Below are positions 17,953-28,139 of a DNA stretch of 28,699 nucleotides, one piece after another. A program made the position numbers and the translations under genes. Source of the stretch: Hydnum rufescens UP504 (Eukaryota; Basidiomycota; Agaricomycetes; Cantharellales; Hydnaceae); assembly GCA_014904985.1 (NCBI GenBank), contig MU129231.1, positions 11,158 through 39,856 of the forward strand. The letters are read 5' to 3'. A model generated the notes under the pieces. The model did no database searches. It was not told where the DNA came from and worked only from the letters and a program-made list of their open reading frames with translations. How positions within the stretch are numbered: the stretch's first letter is position 1; every line of letters begins with the position of its first letter.

Positions 17953-20568
17953 ATGATGCAACAACCTGGAGCCCACAAACACAGGGGTATCAGACGTGGA
18001 CGTCACTATGCGATGCCCAGAGACAATACCGACCCCATGGACCTCCACTATACACAGTATGGGGATGAGGAAGACAATCCAGAACATCGTCCAGCGGAAT
18101 ATCTCTTGACTCAACGATGCGCCCGCTTCTTCATATATCATCTTACTGCACTGAATCTTGCAGGGCCTTACCCTCAGGTCCAAGGGCTACCTCCATTTGC
18201 GAGTGACCCTTATGGCTGCCGCTGGGAACATCTGGATGAGTGGGGATGGCTAGGGAAGTTCAAATGGACATACTGAACCCAACTGCTCCCCAAAGTTTAT
18301 GCCTTCCCACTGCACCGAGCCTTCATCCCCCTCGATGTCCCACAATTCAACTTCGACCCACATATTCACCTTCTACAATCATGAGGCCCGAACCCTAACC
18401 TATGCTCCCTCTCGCTAAAATTCCTCAAGGAGGTTTGATCAGCGGGAGAGACGATGCTGCGATGCATAAGGTGGATAGACCAAGTGACAGCCCACTTCCA
18501 CATCATCCTTGCATCCAGCTACGACCCGGATTGGCACTTCGGGTCGTCCTGGCAGTATCTTCTCCAGCAAGGAACAACCCTGGCCCCCACGTGGAAAATG
18601 GCTCATGTTGCACAAGAACTCAGAAGGCACATGCTCAACACTACTGGATTGGTAACCCTCGCCTTCCGAGTCATTCTCCTCCTCTCATGGTTCAAGGAGC
18701 ATTTCCAGCCTCCGTGATTCAGAACTACCACACGCCTGACAGGCCTGATCGTCTCCAGCCACGATTGTCGCTCCATTCTCATTGGTAGGGGGCTCACGGA
18801 ATTAGGAGCTCCTGTATGGTCATTGGCTATAGAAAATGAAACCCCCAGCCTCGAACTCTACCCTCTTGGCACCACGCAGTACTCGCCCCTTTGGACCAAC
18901 GCAGAGAAGGAAATCAAGGCCAAGCACCCTCACCAGGACTTACGGATGCTTATGCACAGAAACTGATCTGCGAGTCCTTCAAGAAACGACTAGTGGACCT
19001 GGGACACCAGCAACTCGTGAACCCACCGGAGGAAATATGGGTGATGGAGAAGGGGCATCTGCAGGAAACTAGAATGACAGGTCCTTACTACTGTCACCAC
19101 CCCTCCTACTTTCGCGTGCCCCAGGGTCCCCCCAATGAGAATTACTTGGAGGGTCTCATGTGCTGGCTATCACACACTCACGAAGGAGGCTATCTGCCAA
19201 TTCTAAACGAATTGCAAGAATGTCTTGGCAAGGAAACATTGCCACTAACCAAATGGGCTGACCATGAAGACGCTACTCCTCCCCCATCACTGTTAGCCCA
19301 AAACTACCCATTATGCCAGGAGTGGGCTGAACGCAGGGGATTCGAGTGGCGCCAGCCCGAATCGCTCCCTGTGCTGCAGCTCCAGTACAAGCTGGCTGCG
19401 CGACTGATTGATCCAGCTCTATGGTCCCACAGCACCCCTCCTACATTACTCACTTGCATGGAAGACTACGATCCCTACATCACCACAGCCATGGGGTCCT
19501 TGCAGCAGCCCCATCCTGAGTCACCACCAGAGCGATGCGTCAGACCACACGTGAATATAGTTGAATATCCCAAAGAAGAACTTATGCCCTATGAGGATGA
19601 TGAACAGCCCCCTACCTCCAATTTCACTCTACCCGAAGACGCCAGTACTCCAACCAACGATACCCTGGAGACAGCAGCCAGACCAACTGAAAAGGTAGAC
19701 CCCGAATGATGTCTGGGGACCACTGGACACACAGACGGACCAATTCCCAGTGGAATTTTACCCGTTCATGTATCTGAAATCAGAGGAATGCCTGGAGGAG
19801 GAGCTACTCGAGCGATACGGGTCAGGGGTTAAGCAGTGGCTCTACGAAGAGCCCCACCTCACTCTCATCTTCATGGAAAGGGACCGCATGCGCATAGGGC
19901 CTTGGAAAGCCAGAAGTTAGCCAGCTAAGTTTTACCCTTCCGAGCCCTCTGCCCACACTCGGCCATATGATGAAAGTCTCTACCACCCGTGGAGCCCTGA
20001 AGTTTCAGAGAGGGTGCTCAAGGTAATATCCTCACGAATCCACCAAAGGCTGGAGCTCTGCCCACTCCCACAGCCTATCTGGGTGAAGGGCAGCCCCTCA
20101 CGACCCCCCGACACAAACTTCAAATCCATGGACTTGAGCAAGCTCTTCCACCCTGATGGTCCTCCACAAGTTCAAGGGCTTTCTCAAAGTCTCATGTCCC
20201 ACTATCTTCTTACTTCCCAGGAGATCTTAACGCTCTTCACTGAACGAATCGAGTATCTATGTCTGCTCACAGCATTTAATGCTAGAGAATTGCTCAAAGC
20301 CACACAAAAATTGGATTCCTTAATGCGGAAGCACCTATCCTATCAGGACCCTGTCAAGTTTAACATTCAAATACCTTTCAGAGGCCCCCACTGAATCACG
20401 CTCAAGTGGCTCGCCCAGGCTACCCCTGGAGTCGATCCCACCTCCCTCACTGCTCGTGGCACATACGCAGGTGAGCAATTTCGCTGGAACGGATGGTACG
20501 AACGTTACGAAATCATGTTCAATGACTTGGACCTTGAGGATATGGGTATTCTCCTGTTAGAATCCTGA
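17953..20568 (+). pseudogene. Element A third ORF (~870 codons), unrecognised protein
   Basis: Downstream of integrase and before the polypurine tract. One frame runs 17953 to about 18950 with TGA at 18274, 18382, 18436 and 18715. Another frame runs about 18950-19700. The first frame then returns to the final TGA at 20566-20568, with a TAG near 19918 and a TGA at 20392. Every part reads as ordinary protein (HIILASSYDPDWHFGSSWQY, SPLWTNAEKEIKAKH, TGPYYCHHPSYFRVPQGPP, YLPILNELQECLGKETLPLT, YHPWSPEVSERVLKVISSRI). A Ser/Pro/acidic tail region lies near 19500-19700. I see no signal peptide, no convincing membrane span except a weak hydrophobic patch near 18640, and no known catalytic motif. It is placed where env-like genes lie in other elements, but nothing shows it is an envelope protein. 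Confidence 0.7.
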
Positions 20569-20574
20569 CACCAT

Positions 20575-20586
20575 GCTGGGGGGCAA
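20575..20586 (+). promoter_or_regulatory. Polypurine tract of element A
   Basis: GCTGGGGGGCAA directly precedes the 3' LTR, the expected plus-strand primer site. Confidence 0.7.
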
Positions 20587-21156
20587 TGTAATATAGAGCC
20601 CCAATTCTTTAAGTATATACTTGTCATTGTATCTTATGTAATAGCGTGGCCGCGAGGATTCTAAGTCCCAGCGGCGCTGGAATCAAAGGTACTCTTTTGC
20701 CCGGACTTCGTAGCCTCCGCTTGAACCATGAAACCAACATAGCTATGCAACAACTATGTGACCAAGTCATGCAATGAAGCAACCATGTCAAGACCTGCGA
20801 TCCATTGCCACAGAGCATGGGGCAGAGACGGATAAGGGAGTTGAGTACAAGCGCGACTCAGTTAGGTAAGTACACTCCTCTAGTGTACTTGCTAACTACC
20901 CTTCCCCCCATAGATAGTAGCTGAGCCCTTTGGCCAGCAACTACCATCTCCCCATTCCCATTCCCTCCTCTCCTCTCGCTTCTCCCCCATCCAAAGTGAA
21001 GCCAGTGCTTAGCTTCATTTGTGGCCCTCCCGCTCGAAGCCAGTGCTTAGAGCAGTTGGACTACTTTCCTCCTTCTGTTCACAGGTCCCTCAAATCTGCC
21101 TCGTCTAATGACAACAAATACCGCGGTCCCTCGAAGTCAAGGACCACGTTATTACA
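20587..21156 (+). repeat. Element A 3' LTR
   Basis: 570 bp, TGTAATATAGAG...GTTATTACA. It is homologous to the reversed solo LTR at 800-1378 over its full length. It contains two nearby copies of GAAGCCAGTGCTTAG (21000 and 21035 regions). The flank after 21156 (GTATG) continues a C-family repeat. The matching duplication would lie at the unseen 5' end. Confidence 0.9.
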
Positions 21157-22440
21157 GTATGTCAGGGACACTTGAAAATATTATGGAAACTCTCACACTG
21201 GAGTCATGAATCTGAAATTTTGGGGGTGTTATAAATGTATTTGGATGACCAAAGGGTGAATTTTCAGGGCCATTGCATGGATGGAAGACTCTGGGGGGGA
21301 AATTGTTGTTTTGGGGGGAGGGCTGTGGAGCAGTGCCTAAATGGAGTCCAGTTAGGCTGATATTTGGTATATGTACTCCCTATATATGTGCTAGACTAGT
21401 GGTACAATATCAGAGCCACCCCAGCTCTACATTTGATGTAATTCCCTTTTGACCTTCCTCCCCCTCCCCCTCAATTTCAGGCACTTCCACACATCCAATT
21501 CATTCTATTTTTGGATATAGTCAGGGTCATACTAATCAAAGCTTATTCCACCCAGTTTAGGCCTGAGGTGGAGTGGCTGACATTCATGGTAGGGTTTTGT
21601 TCCCATTTTTCCTGCCAAGGGAGTGGCATGCCTAAAAGTAAACAAAAAAAGCTGATTTTTGGCACATATGTAGTTCATCATATGGCCATACCCCATGTAA
21701 AATTTCAAGTTCATATCCTGTCTGTAGGGGGAGTAAATTAATTTTCAATGTTCAAACTTGTTTGACCCATAACTCCATAACTAGGGGATGGGTATGGCTG
21801 AAATTTTGATATGATTTTCACCTAAGGAGCTTCTAATCACGTGCCAATTCTCAGAGCGATCTGCCCAGTGGTTCTTTTTCAGAAATTTCCAGTGGTTCTG
21901 GTACCCCCTGTCCAGTTCACTGCCTTAACCTGGATGGATTGGGATAATTTTTGGCACATAATTAGTACACTATATGTTTATGCTCCCTGTAAATTTTCAA
22001 GTTCCCAGCTATTCTATGGGAGGAGAAAATGAATTTTCAATATCCAAACTTGTTTGCCTCATATCTCAATAACTAATGCATGGATTTGGCTGAAATTTTA
22101 ATATGGTCTGTGGACAGATAGTCTCTAGTCATGTGCAAAATTTCAGACCAATCTGCTCAGCGCATAGATTCCGGCAACTTCCGGTGGTTCCAGAGCTGTT
22201 CTTGCTGCCCTCATTGTTTCAGGGATTAACCATTGGCCCTGGGCCTAATTTTCCACTTTATCAGGGTCCCCAGGGGCCCATCCATCCATCCCAGGCACCT
22301 CCCCCTGGTCCTGGGCCCCCATTGGGCTGGATGCCTAAATATTCTTTGGATGTACTTCATTTAATTTTGGCATTTTGGCATTTTTTTAAGATAGGATACA
22401 TGTATTATGTAACTGGATACCATTTAGGAATAATTACATA
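21157..22440 (+). repeat. Older C-family copy, cut by element A
   Basis: Diverged but collinear with the right arm at about 15265-16502: GTAT.TCAG...ACTTGAAAATATTATGGA at the start, CTCCCCCTCAATTT in the middle, the GC-rich CCCCCATTGGGCTGGATGCC and TGGCATTTTTTTAA at the end. Its beginning is missing exactly at the end of A's LTR, so A jumped into it. Short ORFs here are not conserved between copies. Confidence 0.8.
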
Positions 22441-22479
22441 ATATTTGTACTAAACTCAGTCCCAAGTTACCTGCCTAAA

Positions 22480-22990
22480 CCTGCCTAGACATGCTATTAG
22501 ACATGCCTAGACATGCCTAGACACCTAGACATGCCTAGACACCTAGACATGCCCAGACAAGCTTAGACACCCCTAGACATGCTTAGACATGCTTAGGCAC
22601 ACAATTAGACACCTCCTGGTGATGGTCAACCTGTTCTAATTTATCCACTAGTAGACACACTGCATACTAAAGCCCTCAACTGCAGGGTGTCCATCAAGTC
22701 ATTGTAAAACCCCTGGAGCAGCACCTGACTCTACACATCACTAGACATCACTGATTTAGGCATGTCTAAATCAACCCTGGATAGGCCTCTTCAATTCAAA
22801 GTCAATAATTAAGCTCTAGACATCATTAGACACAACTGATTTAGGCATGCCTAAATCAACCCCAGAATGCCTATCAAATAGTTACAAAGCCTGGGAGTGG
22901 CGCCTGTGACAGGCACAGATAGGCGTGCCTATTATAGGGACTTAGAAATTTTTCATCTTTTGAACACCTTTAGACACCACCTAGACGTGC
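22480..22990. repeat. Short-repeat zone with TAGACATGCC units
   Basis: Tandem 8- to 12-base units of the type CCTAGACATG and TAGACACC fill 22480-22620. Two longer related units (CTGATTTAGGCATG(T/C)CTAAATCAACCC, near 22750 and 22840) follow, each with an internal inverted repeat around AGGCATGCCT. No gene is seen. These may be the subterminal repeats of the KDZ element to the right, but that is inference. Confidence 0.55.
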
Positions 22991-23161
22991 CTATATAAAA
23001 ACCACCTCTTAGGTCAAAGGCCAATGCAACTGGAACCCACCTAAGAGGTACCTTTTTGAGGGTGCGTTAGGTGAAGTAATGTCTACATAGTTCTTAACTC
23101 TTATTCATGAAGCACCCTTTGTAGCCCTGAACTCTTCATATGCATTGATGCTTGCTTTGCT

Positions 23162-23330
23162 TTGCACCGAAACAAGGACTATGACCAATGTCCAGGCCAC
23201 AAGAAACAACCTGGTGTCCAAGATCCTCGCATCATCACACCAGGAACACATGAAGTACCCCACAGTTTCCTGGAAGCTTGGAAAGCAAGAGTTGAGGCTG
23301 CTGTTGGAGGGATAAAATCCCACTATGTAC
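23162..23330 (+). pseudogene. KDZ transposase, upstream fragment
   Basis: The translation NKDYDQCPGHKKQPGVQDPR then IITPGTHEVPHSFLEAWKAR resembles the stretch that in basidiomycete KDZ transposases precedes the DTIEPGxxVP segment. That segment follows only at 24760, after a 1.3-kb insert. The first exon and the Cys-rich N-terminal region are not recognisable. The assignment rests on pattern memory and position and is less sure than the main part. Confidence 0.5.
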
Positions 23331-24660
23331 ATACCTCATCCGGGCCCAACTACCCCCTCAAACAAATCCATATTTCTGTATTTCTCTCATATCCACACTT
23401 GTTATTCCTCTGGCCATCAAATAGCATGGATTCACATCCCAGGATCTGTGGTCCTGTATACTTTTCCTCCACCCTATATACAAGACAATTATTTGTCTGT
23501 CCTTGGCACTTCAACAGGCCATCTAAATTGTACTTATTTCCAAGCCAGTTCAACCAGGCTAAAGCAATTCAACTTGCTTACTTTCGTCCACCTATTGCAT
23601 CACTATTGGCATATCCAAATGCCTCAAGGGTGGTATTTGACCTTGGGTTACGTAACACAACTCCCACTTTGACTCACAGACTTGTCACATGTTGAATAGG
23701 AGCTATTCCAATGCTCTCAAGGAGTATTTCGCGAATATCTCCCTCATTTTTGATTGGATTGACTCGGCAAGACAGCGCCCAGAAAGCTACGATCAATCCC
23801 TGTCTAACGGTACCACACGCGCGTTTATCGGATGGGAACTGCATCTTCCAGATTGATTTTACCTCATGCTCCACACAATCCTTCAGTATTTCACAAATAA
23901 CTCCATCAGTTTTGATCCGATTCGTTAGAAACAACCAGCCCTGGAAAGGTGCTGAAAATATGCATCAAAGGTTACCAAGGGAAAAATGAGCGGATTAGAA
24001 CTCGGCCTCCTGTAATTTAGTCTCCTCATGGCTCATTTCACTTTTACCTCTGCTTTTCTGATTACTAAAGGCAATTATGGTTCCGGAACCCTATGTCCGA
24101 TGGAGGATACATCTAGGGCGACCAGCTCCACCATTCCTCAAGGGATTTGGTCCAGTAGAAGAGGAGGAATACCTTGGTTAAGCCATATTCTCCTATTCTC
24201 ACTTGTTAATTAAATATCTCCTTCAGTTTTGAAGCTTTGGACTTGATTTATTTCTCCTCATTTTCGCCTTAATCCCACCTTTCCGCCGGTTACCATAGCA
24301 TTTTTCTGTGATGTATATTAAGTGCAGGAGATGTGAATTTCTATGGTCTTTCCCCTGATCCCCAGTTGAAAAGCTAGTTGAACTGCTGCTGGTGTCAGGG
24401 TAAATTCCAAAACTCAACCCCCACTAATCACACTTTTGATAGGCTCTCAAGTGGAGGACCTAGAGTGTGATTCCCTGATTTATCAACCCCTTCATTTATT
24501 GTCTGGATAGGCTCAGTCTATACAGGACAATTTCACCCATCCAAAGACCTCTCTCCCCTTGGACCCCAATGTTCAGATTGGCCCTGTGATCCCCTCTCTT
24601 TGTCCTCATATCCATTTCGTGGACTGTAGCTGAATTCATCCTCTGTTTCCTGCTTACACT
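23331..24660. mobile_element. Insert within the KDZ gene, with D modules
   Basis: About 1.3 kb without supported coding sequence separates the two KDZ parts, far longer than the introns seen here. It includes two D-type modules in + orientation (near 23720-23870 and 23880-23985: CTCCCTCATTTTTGATTGGAT, CAGAAAGCTAC, TAACGGTACC; then CTCCATCAGTTTTGATCC) and a third partial module near 24205. Exact ends and duplications were not found. Confidence 0.5.
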
Positions 24661-25872
24661 GTGCACTCCATGCAACATGAAGGCAATAATGCCAAAGCCC
24701 CAAGACGATCTAAGAAAGGTGAGTATGCACCTCATGATGATCATGGAGACACAATCGAACCAGGGCTACAAGTCCCCAATTCATCTCTTGATTCCTGTGG
24801 CAAGTCCTTTGTGGCAGCTGATGGAAACAGAATAAAGACACCTGGGGACCATTTCTCTGACACTGGAGTGATAGCTGCAGTCTGCCGACATGATCATGTG
24901 ATTGTCTATGCCAGTATGTGGACTCCTGGTGAACAGCAGTTCTATGCCTTCACCCTTATCGATGCAGTCATGGCTGAGCTTCCTGAGCATTGGCGAGTTG
25001 GTATCCTGTATGACATTGGCTGCCAGATCCACCACAGTGCTCTCAAATGGGATCTTCTGCCACAGTGGATGCCACACATCATATTTGCCATCAGTGTTTT
25101 TCATGTGTATGGTCATCAATGGGTGTGCCAGCTGTGGTATCATCCTCGGAAGGGGGATGTCTGGGGGCTGATGGATGGTGAGGGTTGTGAGTGTCTGTGG
25201 AGTGACCTTCGACATCTTATTCCCAACCTGTGTGTTTCTGGATATCATTGTCAGTTGTTCATCCTTGATCTCCAAATTGAACACCTAGATGATGTTAAGT
25301 TGTCCCAGGCTGGAATCTGGTTGGAGAGATGTGTGAAGTCGATGATGGAATGTCTTTTTCTTGCTCAGCAGAAGAGGTCAGCAATTATCTACAGTGATGA
25401 GTACCTTCGAGCACAATTTGAAGAACAATGAGCATATCAAAGCCAACCTTTGGAACGACAATCCAAGAAAAAGGGTTTCCACACTGTTGAGAAGATCCTT
25501 GCTGTGCATCAACACATTAATGTGGCTTGTGATTTGGTCAGGGCTCTCCAGCAACAGCTTGTTGCTGCCCCAGTGGTGGACAGCATTGCCAGTAGGAATG
25601 AGATTGGTGAGATAATGTCCACAATTGCTGAGCAAGAGAAAGTCATCTCATGTTTATCAAAACAAGATGAGGATATGACAGCAATGTTGCAGCTTGGTGA
25701 TCCAGTCTCATTCAAGCAACTGCAAAAAATGAAACACCATGCATGGTTTGAACATCAGCTGAACATGCATGCCCTCAAAGCTCAGATTATCACAAGGGTG
25801 TGTGAGAAAAATTTCAAAACTCATAATCTCACTGGTGCTCTTAGTATCAAGGCTGTAGGTGTGTACTCATAA
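24661..25872 (+). pseudogene. KDZ-family transposase, catalytic and C-terminal part
   Basis: After RRSKKGEYAPHDDHGDTIEP the chain reads PNSSLDSCGKSFVAADGNRI, GVIAAVCRHDHVIVYASMWT, GEQQFYAFTLIDAVMAELP, VGILYDIGCQIHHSALKWDL, FAISVFHVYGHQWVCQLWYH and GLMDGEGCECLWSDLRHLIP. These are the conserved blocks of the Kyakuja-Dileera-Zisupton RNase H-fold transposase, including YDxGC, GHQWxCQ and DGEGxExxWS. A TGA at 25429-25431 (QFEEQ*AYQSQ) interrupts the frame once. The same frame continues through a helical C-terminal region (QPLERQSKKKGFHTVEKILA to about 25858). A GTGTGT...ACAG intron may follow (about 25859-25925). It would cut and paste DNA; the stop and the upstream insert suggest that it is dead. 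Confidence 0.9.
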
Positions 25873-25929
25873 TCTATTATTTCGCTATTTGCTTGTGCTC
25901 ACTGGCAAATCTGATTGTGTTACAGACCA

Positions 25930-26285
25930 TAGTACCCTGCAGCACACCAGCAGAGCAATCACACCTCAGTCAGCCACAAAATCAGCCCTAGTTAGGCCCA
26001 AAAACATGGCACTATTTGGGCCTAAGCAGGCTTTGGATCATTGGGGCCCCAAGGGGTGTTTTCAGTGACCTTTGTATTTCAGCACCTTGATGGATATAAA
26101 GCCATATATAGGCTTAACACCGCTCTTTCAAACCATTCTTTGGTCCATTGCCCTTTGAATCTAAGTAGGCCTACTTCTCAAGGGGCCCCAATGGAGACTT
26201 TGGCCTATGCATATATATAGGGATTGCTATCATTATATACAAACCAGATTATAAGAGGATCTATTTATTAAGTTTATCACGCAGT
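25930..26285. other. Intergenic region between the tail-to-tail KDZ and unknown gene
   Basis: No gene is seen. It contains an imperfect inverted pair CATTGGGGCCCC (near 26040) and GGGGCCCCAATG (near 26180), and TATATATA stretches near 26212. It may hold the 3' ends of both neighbours. Confidence 0.4.
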
Positions 26286-26288
26286 CAA

Positions 26289-28138
26289 TCAAGACCAGGT
26301 CATCCCAAGGTAGCAGTTGTAGTGGCTAACTGACTGAACCCTGGTATGAAGATTGAGTGCGTATAGTCTGAATGACATCATCCCAGTCAAATAGTTGAGT
26401 TTCGCCCAGAGCAAGCATCGAGGGTGGAGGAAAAGTTGACGATGGTGGACAAGTTGATGACGGAAAAGTTGATGATGATGGAAAAGTTGATAACAATGGA
26501 AAAGTGGACAATGGCGGAAAAGTAGACAACAGGGGAAAAGTAGATGATGGGGGAAAAGTGGACAATGGCGGAAAAGTGGACAATGGCGGAAAAGTAGATG
26601 GCGGAAAAGTAGATGATGGTGGAAAAGTTGATGATGGGAGGAGTGTAGATGACAGAGGCAGAGTGGACAAGGGTGGAGGAGCGTCGAAGGTGGAAGACTG
26701 GTTGAAGGCGGAAGAGTGGACGAAGGTGGAAGAAGAGATGATGGAAAATATGATGGTGTTGAGCCAGGTTTTGAGCCGAAAGGATTAACTCCTGTGTCTG
26801 TTGGAGGAGTTGGCAAGGCTGTAGGAATTGGCATTGTCTCAGGCAAAGACAAGTTTGATAGAGATGGTTCAGGTTCATGGACTGAAATTGCAGGTGTCAC
26901 CGGCACATCAGAGGCATCATCAATATAAGGGAGGGACTTCGGGGTTAGTCTCCCTTTCCCTTTCCTCTTTGCTGGCTTCGGCCCGCCGGAAACAGAAGGC
27001 AGAAGCACTCGCAGAACCTTTGACCCAGACCCTTCGTCGGCACGCTCATCGGTAACCTCGGCCTCCACTATCTTACGCTTCTTCCCCTTTCGGAGGCCTT
27101 CTGCCTGCCACACAGTGAGCAACAGCACATTGTTCATCCCGGTGACTAGGATATCATCATCACCCAGGTCTACCAAAAAACCATTCAGTAATCAAATCCA
27201 AGAATACTATAATGGTAGGACATACCATAGTCACCAATTTGTTCAAAACGGAGAGTTGTGAACACATCCGTAGAGCATGTATCACATCATAAAGCAGTTG
27301 CCAATGATGTGTCTTGAGGTCATCCGAACCAAATGTGCCAAGCAAAGGGATACCCTCAACATCTGGCCAACAGACACAGCAGATTCGTGACGACCTCATT
27401 TTCTGAACAATCGATGACCAGGGCATAGTCTTGTAGTCCAATTGCAGTGATCCTGAGACACAAGGTAGGTTCATGAGAAATCTCAACAGTGGATCTTTCA
27501 AAGGATACATACGAAGCATCCTTAGTAAATCCGCTGAGACGGCCTTCCATAAGGTGTACTGATCCTTCGTCTCCTTAGTGCGAGTAGCCTCATCCTGATC
27601 CTTGTGGAATTTAACAAGGTCTTCAGCTGCCCCCTTTCGCTCTAGAATATATGTATACAGCAAGGCAAGGGGTTTCTTCATTTCAGGAGTGTCACGAGAA
27701 TTCCATTCATGGTCCACCCATGCCCTTAGTTCCTTGCTGTTGAAGTTAATCGAGTTCTGGCCATGTGCTGCTGTTGAGGAGGCGAGGTCTGACACCATCA
27801 GGTACACAAGATGAACCCCAATCTGACAAAGTGCCTGTCCCTAGGACATCAGCATGTTAGCCCATGTAGTCGCAGAATGAATAAATATGTAGAATAGTAC
27901 ATACCTCACTATCAATTTTTGATCGGGATAAGGCCATCTGATGGGCCACATCACCTCCAGACATGGCAATACGAGCTGTATCGGATGCTTTCTCTGTACT
28001 GAGATCGTCTATAAGGATATTGCGATGCTCATGCCAGGCCTCAGAACTGGGCCCCCCAAAAAGAGAGAGATATCTGAAGGTGCTGTGCATGGAGCAAGAA
28101 CAAAAGAGTAATAAAGCTATGAGATCATAGTGATCCAT
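26289..28138 (-). CDS. Spliced gene of unknown function, nuclear-type basic segments
   Basis: From right to left, an exon ending at 27905 (FGGPSSEAWHEHRNILIDDL ... RSKIDSE) joins, through a 64-bp intron 27904-27841 (GTATGT...CTAG, CTAAC branch site), in phase to GQALCQIGVHLVYLMVSDLA and on to LNKLVTM at 27226. This exon contains SSRICCVCWPDVEGIPLLGT, with a CCxC cluster. A second intron probably starts GTATGT at 27225 and ends ...GGTAG at 27170, but the phases do not match, so an indel or other splice is needed to join DLGDDDILVTGMNNVLLLTV. That last part has basic stretches (RKGKKRKIVE, PKPAKRKGKGR) and a Pro/Ser-rich tail over a minisatellite. The start is unclear because a D-type repeat abuts near 28100-28140. 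I recognise no family. Coding parts show no TGA decay, unlike the transposons. Confidence 0.6.
26430..26650 (+). repeat. 18-bp minisatellite GGAAAAGTNGAYRATGGY
   Basis: About twelve units of 15-18 bases (GGAAAAGTAGATGATGGT-like) in tandem. Lengths are multiples of three, so all frames stay open: Pro/Ser/Thr/Phe repeats on the - strand within the unknown gene's tail, and GGKVDD repeats on the + strand. The + strand ORF is regarded as a by-product. Confidence 0.85.
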
Positions 28139-28139
28139 G

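Larger units (their letters stand above)
587..21156 (+). mobile_element. Element A: Ty3/Gypsy chromovirus, 3' part, twice interrupted
   Basis: The + strand pieces read in the standard Ty3 order: RNase H (587-799, 1384-1750), integrase zinc-binding and core regions (2146-3030), GPY/F-like region (to 3213), chromodomain (17505-17814), an extra ORF (17953-20568), polypurine tract and 3' LTR (20587-21156). Two later insertions split it: a reversed solo LTR at 800-1378 and element B at 3214-17504. Both have matching 5-bp target duplications. The 5' LTR, gag, protease and most of RT are not in the window. The bases just after the 3' LTR continue a C-family repeat, so A inserted into an older C copy. 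Confidence 0.85.

Noticed and set aside
17953..20568. Third ORF of A as an envelope gene
   Set aside because: No signal peptide, no clear membrane anchor and no cleavage motif; position alone is not enough.
22480..22620. CRISPR-like array of short repeats
   Set aside because: Units are contiguous, 8-12 bases, variable, without unique spacers, and the DNA is eukaryotic.
23325..23695. ORFs of 115-177 residues downstream of the first KDZ fragment
   Set aside because: Low-information aromatic/Ser sequence without motifs, two overlapping frames equally open, and it lies in the region judged to be an insert.
26504..26788. + strand ORF with GGKVDD repeats
   Set aside because: It is the reverse reading of an 18-bp minisatellite that keeps all frames open. 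There is no start context or domain, and the - strand gene explains it better.
26289..28138. TET/JBP oxygenase next to KDZ
   Set aside because: The iron- and oxoglutarate-binding HxD...H...R pattern of that family could not be found in any frame.
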